Assembly: GCF_003014495.1 (NCBI RefSeq)
Contig: NZ_PYGC01000003.1
Coordinates: 248,001-312,000, forward strand
Origin: Prolixibacter denitrificans
Lineage (GTDB): Bacteria; Bacteroidota; Bacteroidia; Bacteroidales; Prolixibacteraceae
Reading direction: 5' to 3'
Length of the DNA stretch: 64,000 nt
The position numbers and the translations under genes were made by a program. Shown here one piece after another: positions 16,736 to 23,842 of this stretch; positions within the stretch are counted from its first letter, which is position 1; each line of letters starts with the position of its first letter. Below the pieces are notes generated by a model. That model was given only the letters and a program-made list of their open reading frames with translations. It was not told the origin of the DNA and did not search any database.

Positions 16736-17085
16736 TTCATTTCACGTGCATGAATACATTCTACAGCTACAGGAAATTTGCCGCCCGGAGTGGACATACT
16801 ACAGGTACATTTGGTCAATGAACGCCACAACGGTTCATTCACTCCCAACATCTTTCTTCACATATATCCAGCTAAAATCTGTCTCTCGAAAACCGTATAA
16901 TCAATATAAATTAAAAATTTTAGCTAGCTCGATTTTTTTGATGAACGTATCAATCTTTTTGATGAACGTGCGGATCTGGTATGTGAACGGAAAATTGGGT
17001 GGGGTGAAATGGGGTAGTTTGAAAAAGTGATGAATGGGGTTTTGGGGGAAATTTCCTACTTTGAGAGGCCGAAACGACCAATGAA
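16736..17085. other. Spacer with 21-bp direct repeats and a G-rich tract
   Basis: No convincing gene is seen; a 94-codon plus-strand frame covers it, but its composition and the in-frame 7-residue repeat point to repeat DNA. Three 21-bp units sharing TTTTTGATGAACG lie at 16931-16951, 16952-16972 and 16973-16993 (the last decayed). They are followed by five G tracts of 3-5 G at 16997-16999, 17001-17004, 17011-17014, 17036-17039 and 17044-17048 on the plus strand. Confidence 0.5.
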
Positions 17086-17220
17086 ATGAAAACAGATTTG
17101 ATCTTTTTAAAATTAGTGTTAGTTAAAACAACAGGGATTTATACTCTCATACCTCAATCATTGCTTGCAAAAACAAAAACTCTTACTGAGAAGCTTTACA
17201 ATGTAAAGATGAGATTTTAA
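17086..17220 (+). CDS. Possible 44-residue small ORF of unknown function
   Basis: An ATG-started frame of 44 codons in the spacer before the AT-rich cassette. The product starts with a mildly hydrophobic stretch (LIFLKLVLVKTTGIYTLIP) and ends with a basic tail. Codon use is AT-rich like the genes downstream. There is no recognisable family and no clear ribosome-binding site; it could be a real small peptide gene, a leader, or a remnant of a truncated gene. Confidence 0.25.
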   Translation: MKTDLIFLKLVLVKTTGIYTLIPQSLLAKTKTLTEKLYNVKMRF

Positions 17221-17305
17221 ATGAACTACTCTAAAAACGCATATAAGGAATATCTACGCAATTGTTATATACATACATTTTGCTTCTTGCTGAAAAACTA
17301 AACCA

Positions 17306-18364
17306 ATGGAATCATTAAAGGACTTAATATACTTCGACATTGAAAAGGCAAAATCACTAATCAGTCAGTTAAACGAAGGATTAATAAGTGAAATTTCAAG
17401 GGCCGTAGAGGATGAAAGTGAAGATAACGCTGGACTTGGTTTTGATGTAAAAATAATTAAAGGGAATCTTGGCGAAAAATCTCGTGAGAAGACAATTAAA
17501 ACTGAAAAAATTAGTCTTTACCATGAAATGTTGAATTCTATTGAAGCAAACTTATCAAACAATAAGTTACTTACTCATTTGAATGAGAAATTTGGCGAAA
17601 CAGGCCTTTCTTTTAATGATTTTATGGAAGAAATTCCAAATTACAGTTATATAAAAGCAGCAGGTTGGGGTGGATTTGAAGACTTTGAGAGATTTAAGCG
17701 AATCCTCTCGAATTTTAACGACATTCAAAGATTGATTTATGAGTCTCAATTATTAGAAAATCCAGAACTTATTGCTCTCCAAGAACAGCTTGCAAATGCT
17801 AAAAAGGCTGCGAACCTGAATAATGAGAGGAATATCAGAGCAAAAGAATTAGCGAAAATAAAAGCCATTGAAAAAAATCTCGATAGACTCCTTAAAGAGG
17901 AAACCGAGATACACCTATTCGATGAAGGATGGATTGAGAAGGTCAAAACTTTCTTGGACACCTTTTCCCCGAATAGGCTAAACTTTAGATTATTACCATT
18001 AGATGATTTTAGCGAATTTCAAATTCTTGCAAACCTCAAGGCCAAGTATATGCTTGACGGCTCCTTTGAAAATACGATATTTACATATGGATCAAAGCCA
18101 AATATAAAACTAACCATACTAGGAATAATAACTTCTTGTCCCAGAAGAGAAGATATAAGGGTCAATCATAGCGATGAGTTTCTTGCATTTGATGAAAGTG
18201 AATTAAGTGACGAAAGCCATTTTGATAAGGCTTTTAGAAATGTCTTTGATTCATTCGAAGCATTTGAGAAATTCTTCTTCGTTCCTAATTATCCAAAGAT
18301 TGCGATAAGTCCAATAGCAATTTACCGAGAAGTAAAAATAAAGGGAAACACAATAACAACATAG
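17306..18364 (+). CDS. DUF6414-like protein, first gene of an AT-rich cassette
   Basis: A 352-residue soluble protein. The N-terminus LIYFDIEKAKSLISQLNEG resembles, from memory, the start shared by the uncharacterised DUF6414 family (a Y-hydrophobic-D opening followed by SLxSQLxxG). A charged helical, probably coiled-coil region spans about 150-200 (ALQEQLANAKKAANLNN onward). The C-terminal third (NIKLTILGIITSCPRRED) looks like a separate alpha/beta unit. No signal peptide, membrane helix or known catalytic motif is seen. Base composition is clearly more AT-rich than the flanking core genes. It is followed 78 nt later by two overlapping genes of unknown function. The role is unknown. Confidence 0.6.
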   Translation: MESLKDLIYFDIEKAKSLISQLNEGLISEISRAVEDESEDNAGLGFDVKIIKGNLGEKSREKTIKTEKISLYHEMLNSIEANLSNNKLLTHLNEKFGETGLSFNDFMEEIPNYSYIKAAGWGGFEDFERFKRILSNFNDIQRLIYESQLLENPELIALQEQLANAKKAANLNNERNIRAKELAKIKAIEKNLDRLLKEETEIHLFDEGWIEKVKTFLDTFSPNRLNFRLLPLDDFSEFQILANLKAKYMLDGSFENTIFTYGSKPNIKLTILGIITSCPRREDIRVNHSDEFLAFDESELSDESHFDKAFRNVFDSFEAFEKFFFVPNYPKIAISPIAIYREVKIKGNTITT

Positions 18365-18442
18365 TGATATCCATCAGAATAACGTTATTGATTTGTAAAT
18401 ACCTACACTAAAATTATTTCAATATAATACACGAAGATTAAG

Positions 18443-19264
18443 ATGGCAGAAATCAAATTCTCAATTAAATATACTGGCGGAAAAGCAGACGAACACAAAT
18501 TAGATTTATATGATGCGGGAGCTTCAATACATGGATTAGCTAAGGCACTAGCAATTTCAACACATGCACTTATAACTGAAGGTGAAGTAAGAAGTAAAGG
18601 TGATTCTATTCCTAATGTAAAGTTTTATTTACATCCCCCCCAAAAAGGAAGTTTTGTAGAATTAGTTTCAGTTTTCTTTGAAAACACGGCGGTACAAGTA
18701 GTTGGAGCAAGTGTCATTACTGCTGCATTTTGGGATATGATAGCTTACACCTGGAAATCCGCAGTAGGCAAAGAATATCAGCCCAAAGAACGAATTCCCA
18801 AAGAGATATCTACAAAAAATGAGTTATTCACTCAGGAAATAGCTAACGTCCTTGAAAGACCGTTACAACAGTTGCACAGACCGATACTTCATAATCACGA
18901 CGTAAAAATCGAAATACGTCGCCCCAGAATTGGAAAAATAATTGAATTTGACAATGACACACTGAACTATGTGTATTCAAAAAATGAAGTAGGTATACAA
19001 GAGAACATTTCAGGTAATGTCACAAAATATAATATTTTGAGTGGATATGGCAGATTCTATGATGATGAGGAAGGAAGAACTATACCTTTTAATCTAAGTA
19101 ATGATTTAAGTGTGCGAATGAAAGAACTTCTTACATGGTCTTTGCATAATACAGTTAGAGATAATAATGGAAAAATACTGTTGGATGCCGAAGTGATTAG
19201 TGACAATTTAGATAATATAAAACGATATATCATTGTTGGAGTAAAGAATTATGTTGAGAATTAA
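18443..19264 (+). CDS. Conserved hypothetical protein, second gene of the AT-rich cassette
   Basis: A 273-residue protein I cannot assign with confidence. It reads as a real conserved gene: KLDLYDAGASIHGLAKALAI near the start, then PNVKFYLHPPQKGSFVELV, then one hydrophobic stretch (VQVVGASVITAAFWDMIAY, about 88-106) that could be a membrane segment or a buried helix. The C-terminal half is a beta-rich domain (NVTKYNILSGYGRFYDDEEG) followed by RYIIVGVKNYVEN. There is no known catalytic motif. Its end overlaps the next gene by 14 nt, so the two are translationally coupled. Composition is AT-rich. The name DUF7946 comes to mind but is not verified. Confidence 0.6.
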   Translation: MAEIKFSIKYTGGKADEHKLDLYDAGASIHGLAKALAISTHALITEGEVRSKGDSIPNVKFYLHPPQKGSFVELVSVFFENTAVQVVGASVITAAFWDMIAYTWKSAVGKEYQPKERIPKEISTKNELFTQEIANVLERPLQQLHRPILHNHDVKIEIRRPRIGKIIEFDNDTLNYVYSKNEVGIQENISGNVTKYNILSGYGRFYDDEEGRTIPFNLSNDLSVRMKELLTWSLHNTVRDNNGKILLDAEVISDNLDNIKRYIIVGVKNYVEN

Positions 19265-20030
19265 AAAGAACTCTTTCAAGAAAATAGGGAACTTTATTAA
19301 GCATCCCATAGTACTGCTACTCTTGGGTGGTTTGATAAGTTTTATTTTTTACAAATTAGGCACAAAAGACAAAAAACCATCTTATTATATTTCAAAACAA
19401 GAATTGGTTGCTAAAGTCACTGAAGACGCAAGTAAAATGTCAATTCTCTGGGATAGTACCAAATATGAGAATCTATATTATATCAAATTAATTGTTTGGA
19501 ATAGTGGGAAGCAGTTTATTGATGCTAGTGATTTTATACCGAGCAATCCAATGACACTATCCAATGATGGGAAAATCAAAATTCTATCAGTTAGTACAGA
19601 ACGCTCAAGTAGAGTTGGTGTTAAATTTGGATACAAAATATACAATAAAGATTCCAGTGATTCTTATGTTAATTTTTCGCTCTTAAACAATGAAGCACTC
19701 GAACAAAATGACGGCATAATAATTCATGTTCTATATTCTGAGATAGAGAAAGGAAACTGGAATTTCAAAGGAAGGGTCAAAGGTGCTGTCAATGGCTTTG
19801 AATATGAAGATTTATCGAAAATGGGAATAACCACGGACCGTACTTCAATATACATCTTGTGGGGAATAATATTTGTTTTGATTATAAGTAGAGTGATCGT
19901 ATTCCTTGTTAAGAAGAAGGAAGTGGTTTTCAGAAATCATGAAGTCGTATTTCTGGTCGTTTTAATAACGTTTACAATCTATCTAACCTTCAAGCAAATA
20001 TATCTAAGTATTTATTTGCCTTGGTATTAA
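19251..20030 (+). CDS. Membrane protein with soluble middle domain, third gene of the AT-rich cassette
   Basis: A 259-residue protein with one N-terminal membrane helix (HPIVLLLLGGLISFIFYKLG, about 18-37), a soluble beta-rich middle domain (about 45-195, with IKLIVWNSGKQFIDASDF), and two C-terminal helices (about 202-223 and 235-255) separated by a basic loop. It starts inside the end of the preceding gene (14-nt overlap) and shares its AT-rich composition. No family is recognised. A membrane effector or sensor role for the cassette would fit this layout, but that is only inference. Confidence 0.6.
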   Translation: MLRIKKNSFKKIGNFIKHPIVLLLLGGLISFIFYKLGTKDKKPSYYISKQELVAKVTEDASKMSILWDSTKYENLYYIKLIVWNSGKQFIDASDFIPSNPMTLSNDGKIKILSVSTERSSRVGVKFGYKIYNKDSSDSYVNFSLLNNEALEQNDGIIIHVLYSEIEKGNWNFKGRVKGAVNGFEYEDLSKMGITTDRTSIYILWGIIFVLIISRVIVFLVKKKEVVFRNHEVVFLVVLITFTIYLTFKQIYLSIYLPWY

Positions 20031-20045
20031 AATCATTCAATTTTT

Positions 20046-20630
20046 ATGAAAGCACTCTCACTGACCCTTATAGCTTGTCTATTTGCCATAACCGCTGCAG
20101 CACAAAACGCAACGGAAGGTGTTGAAAAAAAGATGACCAAAATAAATGCGTTATATCCTTCATTTGAACAAGAGTTTAGAATTTCTCCTGTAACAACCTG
20201 GAGTTATCGTGCCGGATTTAATATTTCTCTTGCGTATGGAGATTCTTATTCCTACGATAACTCTTTCTTTGGCTCAACTTCTCATGTAGAATATTTTGAA
20301 TTTCTGCCAACAGCAGAAGTTAACTACCGCTGGTACTACCGGTTGTTAAAACGACAGGAAAAAGGAAGAAAAACAATCAATAATAGTGCTGCTTACTTTT
20401 TTGCCGGAGCAGAGGTTACGACCCCCGGAATCAAACTACAAACGGTTAACAACGATGGATTACATGACGTTATTTCCGGAATATATGCGGGATGGGGGTT
20501 TAGAAGAACCATCGGGAAGAGAATTACGATAGACCTCAATTTACGTTACTCTCTGCTCATGAGAAATGTTGAGGAAACTGCCTTCTCAAACATAATTCCG
20601 GGCTTTAAAGTCGGGTATCGAATTAAATAG
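20046..20630 (+). CDS. Secreted protein, probably outer-membrane beta-barrel-like
   Basis: A 194-residue protein with a clean Sec signal peptide (MKALSLTLIACLFAITAAAQ, cleavage near residue 20). The mature part has alternating aromatic and polar residues (EFRISPVTTWSYRAGFNISLAYGD, with similar strands later) and ends IIPGFKVGYRIK, a terminal pattern seen in small outer-membrane beta-barrels of Bacteroidota. It begins 15 nt after the cassette's third gene, so it could be co-transcribed, but its composition is less AT-rich. The function is unknown. Confidence 0.55.
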   Translation: MKALSLTLIACLFAITAAAQNATEGVEKKMTKINALYPSFEQEFRISPVTTWSYRAGFNISLAYGDSYSYDNSFFGSTSHVEYFEFLPTAEVNYRWYYRLLKRQEKGRKTINNSAAYFFAGAEVTTPGIKLQTVNNDGLHDVISGIYAGWGFRRTIGKRITIDLNLRYSLLMRNVEETAFSNIIPGFKVGYRIK

Positions 20631-20649
20631 TAGTGATGTTACCAGGAAT

Positions 20650-20747
20650 TTTGTAAGATTCATTCCAATTCTAACAGCATTGCCCAAAATACCATAAAAA
20701 AGCTGGAAGCTAAGATTCCGCCGGTTGATGATAGAGACATTTTTTAA
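20650..20747 (+). pseudogene. Possible C-terminal remnant of a lost gene
   Basis: An open frame without a start codon ends at TAA 20745-20747 and encodes a protein-like tail (SIAQNTIKKLEAKIPPVDD, then RDIF). It lies between two real genes, and the frame is closed upstream by a TGA. It could be the last exon-like trace of a deleted gene, or chance. Confidence 0.25.
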
Positions 20748-20756
20748 AACTATACT

Positions 20757-22016
20757 ATGAAAAAGACTTACCTACTATTCCTCGGCATTCTCATCGTCCA
20801 GTTATCCAGCTGTCAGAATCAGAATATTTCGAACCGGGAAGCGGATTTGGATTCCCTGGCAACGGAACTTCCCCAAAAGCATTGCAACTTTTTCGCAGTA
20901 AAACCGGAGAAAGAGTTCCGGGAAGGCATCCAGGCCATCAGGAAACAATTGAACGGTTTAAGCGACTTAACCTTTGCCCTGAAACTACAACAACTCGTGG
21001 CCAGCTTTGGAGATTCGCACACAAAGGTTAACTGGACACAGTTTATCGACAAAACTCAGATACTGCCGTTGAGATTGGACTGGTTCTCCGATGGCATTTA
21101 TATCCTACAAACCACACCGGAATATTCCGGTATGCTGGGTAAGCAACTGGTATCCATTAACGGTGTGCCTATAAAAACCGTTCAAGACAGTCTGAGCACC
21201 TTAATCACCGTCGATAACCAGTCTATGGTCAAGAAAGACGTTCCGAGCCTGCTTCCTTTGGTACAAGTACTCCAGTTTTTCGGATTTGCCAGTGGCACAG
21301 ATGTCGAATTAGGAATAAAAGATGCAACTGGCAACGTTGTCCAATATGCCATCGAACCAGCGGCATTGAATAGGCAAAAGCTGTCAATGTTCCGCCCCGA
21401 TTCTTTTGCTCTTTGTTATCGAAACCAACGGAAATTTTTCACGGGACGCTATCTCCCCAGGGATAAAGTTCTGTATATGCAGTATAACCAGTGCCAGAGT
21501 AAGGAGATGGCCATTAAATTTAACCACGGGAAAAATGCATCCCGACTTCCTTCGTTCGACGAATTTGAAGAAAAGGTATTTGATGCGCTGAAATCAAAAG
21601 ATGTCGATAAGTTTGTTTTTGATGTCCGGTTTAACCCGGGCGGAAACTCTGACCAGGGTACGGAGTTTATTAAAAAGCTCTCGAAATATATCCGGGACCG
21701 GCAACCGAACCTGAAGACCTACGCGATCATCGGGCGGAAAACCTTCTCGTCGGCCATCATCAATGCCATCGAATTTAAAAGGATGACCAAGGGCATTTTT
21801 GTGGGCGAAGAAACCGGTGGTAAACCCAATCACTTTGGCGAAGTCAGGAATTTCAAGCTGCCACATTCCGGCTTGCAAATCTACTATTCCACCAAGTATT
21901 TCAAAGAGGTTTCGGAGGATACCAACACCATCGAGCCGGATGTTACCGTAGCGAGCAGTTTTGAGGATTACGCTCATGGCATTGACCCGGCATTGGAATG
22001 GATTATTAAACACTAA
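20757..22016 (+). CDS. S41-type (C-terminal processing) peptidase-like lipoprotein
   Basis: A 419-residue lipoprotein (signal LLFLGILIVQLSSC, lipobox Cys). The body fits the S41 tail-specific protease family: a helical N-terminal region with SFGDSHTKVNW, a PDZ-like segment (LGKQLVSINGVPIKTVQDSLS), then the core strand FVFDVRFNPGGNSDQG and the nucleophile region GRKTFSSAIINA, followed by GIFVGEETGGKPN. The catalytic Ser is present in FSSA; the usual lysine four positions later is not obvious, so activity should be checked. It probably acts in the periplasm. It stands among small accessory genes. Confidence 0.75.
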   Translation: MKKTYLLFLGILIVQLSSCQNQNISNREADLDSLATELPQKHCNFFAVKPEKEFREGIQAIRKQLNGLSDLTFALKLQQLVASFGDSHTKVNWTQFIDKTQILPLRLDWFSDGIYILQTTPEYSGMLGKQLVSINGVPIKTVQDSLSTLITVDNQSMVKKDVPSLLPLVQVLQFFGFASGTDVELGIKDATGNVVQYAIEPAALNRQKLSMFRPDSFALCYRNQRKFFTGRYLPRDKVLYMQYNQCQSKEMAIKFNHGKNASRLPSFDEFEEKVFDALKSKDVDKFVFDVRFNPGGNSDQGTEFIKKLSKYIRDRQPNLKTYAIIGRKTFSSAIINAIEFKRMTKGIFVGEETGGKPNHFGEVRNFKLPHSGLQIYYSTKYFKEVSEDTNTIEPDVTVASSFEDYAHGIDPALEWIIKH

Positions 22017-22046
22017 CAAAACCATAATAACCTATTTATCATAGCT

Positions 22047-22250
22047 ATGAAAATAGAAGACATCCCTTTGAGAACATCGCAAAAACTAATGTATCTCCTT
22101 TTCTTCTGGGGGGTATTTACGCTGGTGATGGCCAACGGCTACAAAGAAAACGGCTATACACGGAAATACCGCGAAGCCTGGAAGTTCATGAAGATTGGTT
22201 TTAGCATTTCAGTCGCTTTGCTGATATTGGTTGTCGCTGTGTTTTATTAA
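22047..22250 (+). CDS. Small two-helix membrane protein
   Basis: A 67-residue protein with two predicted membrane helices (QKLMYLLFFWGVFTLVMA and IGFSISVALLILVVAVFY) joined by a charged, tyrosine-rich loop (GYKENGYTRKYREAW). It begins 30 nt after the peptidase stop and is probably co-transcribed with it. No family is recognised. Confidence 0.55.
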   Translation: MKIEDIPLRTSQKLMYLLFFWGVFTLVMANGYKENGYTRKYREAWKFMKIGFSISVALLILVVAVFY

Positions 22251-22541
22251 TTGCTGATACCGGGGATGGTTTTGTGTATCCGCTACGCGGAAAATGCGGG
22301 TTTGGGAATGGCAATTGCTACAATACTTTATCCGCTACGCGGAATTTCGCTGCAGGAAATGCAGCATAGGTAGGAGCTTTTCCAAACTCTGGAAACGTCG
22401 CGATACTTTCTCCGCAGGAGATTTAGTATTGTAGCTGAAAACCTCTCCAGCCTCAATGCGACCTCGTAGAGGTTGTAGAAGAGTTGATTCTCATTAAAAC
22501 GTTTTTTAATTTTAATTTCAAACAGCAATAAAAAGGTATAA
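22251..22541. repeat. Cluster of short-loop hairpins
   Basis: No gene. Several small perfect or near-perfect hairpins lie in a row: TCCGCTACGCGGA twice (22279-22291 and 22331-22343), CTGCA/TGCAG (22350-22364), TTTCC/GGAAA (22379-22395), a nested stem ATACT/AGTAT enclosing CTCCGCAGGAG (22403-22429), and ACCTCGTAGAGGT (22461-22473). Most loops are only three bases. None is followed by a T tract. Confidence 0.6.
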
Positions 22542-22892
22542 ATGAAAACTGGTGGAGTTTTGTTTTTGATATCAATGGGCTTATTGATTTTAAGTCCTTT
22601 CATTCTAATGTATGCAAAAGCTCACTTCCATTTTGAATATTTGAAATCTATTTTTCCCAAAGAATTACAGAAATACGCCAATATCATTGAAACTTCCAGA
22701 GACCGAATATTATATAACAAATACGCTGTACTATTTCTTCCCTTTTTTAAACGGTACATTGACAAGGAAACAACTCCTGAAGCAAAGAAATTAGCTCAGA
22801 AAGTAATTTTATACATCCGACTTATATACTTCGATATTCTTTTCATAATCATCATCGTCATTTCTTTAGTACTCCTATTTGGTAATTTCTGA
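22542..22892 (+). CDS. Small membrane protein of unknown function
   Basis: A 116-residue protein with an N-terminal membrane helix (VLFLISMGLLILSPFILMYA) and a C-terminal one (LIYFDILFIIIIVISLVLLF), with a charged central part of about 60 residues containing DRILYNKYAVLFLPFFKRYID. AT-rich like other accessory genes here. No family is recognised. Confidence 0.5.
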   Translation: MKTGGVLFLISMGLLILSPFILMYAKAHFHFEYLKSIFPKELQKYANIIETSRDRILYNKYAVLFLPFFKRYIDKETTPEAKKLAQKVILYIRLIYFDILFIIIIVISLVLLFGNF

Positions 22893-22951
22893 ATTTTCTC
22901 CGGAATAAAACATGTGTCACTTATTTAAACGATTCACTTCTGCGTATTCCT

Positions 22952-22959
22952 TATATTTA
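22952..22959 (+). promoter_or_regulatory. Possible -7 element for the esterase gene
   Basis: TATATTTA differs from the Bacteroidota -7 consensus TAnnTTTG only in the last base and lies about 47 nt before ATG 23006. A clear -33 element is not seen. Confidence 0.3.
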
Positions 22960-23005
22960 CACCTCACGAAGCAAAACACCTAATCGTAATCAAACAAAAC
23001 ATCCC

Positions 23006-23836
23006 ATGAAGAAAACTTATCTGCTGCTCGCCCTGGTGCTTTGGGTGACATCGGCATTCGCACAGAAGACCGAATACGTTACCCAAACCAACATTCCGTA
23101 TTACAGCGATTCGCTGAATAAAGCCGACGATTACCTCTGGCAGCAATGTGTGCTGGACCTGTATTACCCAAAGAATGTGAAGCATTTCCCGACCATTGTC
23201 TGGTTTCACGGCGGTGGTTTAACGGGCGGACACAAAGAAATTCCGGAAGCGTTGAAAGAACAAGGAATGGCCGTGATTGGCGTAGGATACCGGCTATCGC
23301 CTCACATCAAAGCGGAGCATTGCATCGACGATGCAGCAGCCGCTGTGGCCTGGGCGTTCAACCACATCGAGCAATATGGCGGCGATTCGACGCTGATTTT
23401 CGTCTCGGGGCACTCGGCCGGTGGTTACCTCACCCTGATGGTGGGTTTGGACAAAAATTACCTGAAGAAATGGGACATCGATGCCAACCGGATTGCCGGG
23501 TTGATTCCCTTCAGCGGACATACCATCACTCACTTTACCATTCGCGCCGAGCGGGGCATTCCGGGAACACAACCGGTAGTCGACAGCCTGGCACCGCTGT
23601 ACTGGGTGCGGAAAGATGCACCGCCGTTGTTGCTCATCACCGGTGACCGTCACCTGGAAATGCTGGGACGCTACGAGGAGAATGCTTACCTAATGCGCAT
23701 GATGAAAGTGGTGGGCCATAAAAACACGCAGCTATACGAAATGCAGGGCTATGGCCACATGATGCTCACACCGGCCTTTCCGTTGCTACTAAAAGATGTG
23801 CGAAAAATTGTGAAGGAGAAGCGGGCGAACGATTAA
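23006..23836 (+). CDS. Secreted alpha/beta-hydrolase esterase
   Basis: A 276-residue exported hydrolase (signal MKKTYLLLALVLWVTSAFAQ). The fold is the hormone-sensitive-lipase or carboxylesterase type: oxyanion motif WFHGGGLTGG, nucleophile elbow GHSAGG, acid region LLLITGDRH and catalytic His in GYGHMML. Related exported enzymes in Bacteroidota act as carbohydrate or feruloyl esterases; no CAZyme cluster is present here, so the substrate is open. It converges with mutS2, with only 6 nt between their stop codons. Confidence 0.8.
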   Translation: MKKTYLLLALVLWVTSAFAQKTEYVTQTNIPYYSDSLNKADDYLWQQCVLDLYYPKNVKHFPTIVWFHGGGLTGGHKEIPEALKEQGMAVIGVGYRLSPHIKAEHCIDDAAAAVAWAFNHIEQYGGDSTLIFVSGHSAGGYLTLMVGLDKNYLKKWDIDANRIAGLIPFSGHTITHFTIRAERGIPGTQPVVDSLAPLYWVRKDAPPLLLITGDRHLEMLGRYEENAYLMRMMKVVGHKNTQLYEMQGYGHMMLTPAFPLLLKDVRKIVKEKRAND

Positions 23837-23842
23837 CCTTCG

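Noticed and set aside
16321-16851. Minus-strand ORFs across the 41-bp array
   Set aside because: They follow the array in shifting frames, have no family features, and the 41-bp period does not preserve frame.
16746-17030. 94-codon plus-strand ORF before the AT-rich cassette
   Set aside because: It spans decayed array sequence and the 21-bp repeats and has no protein-like character.
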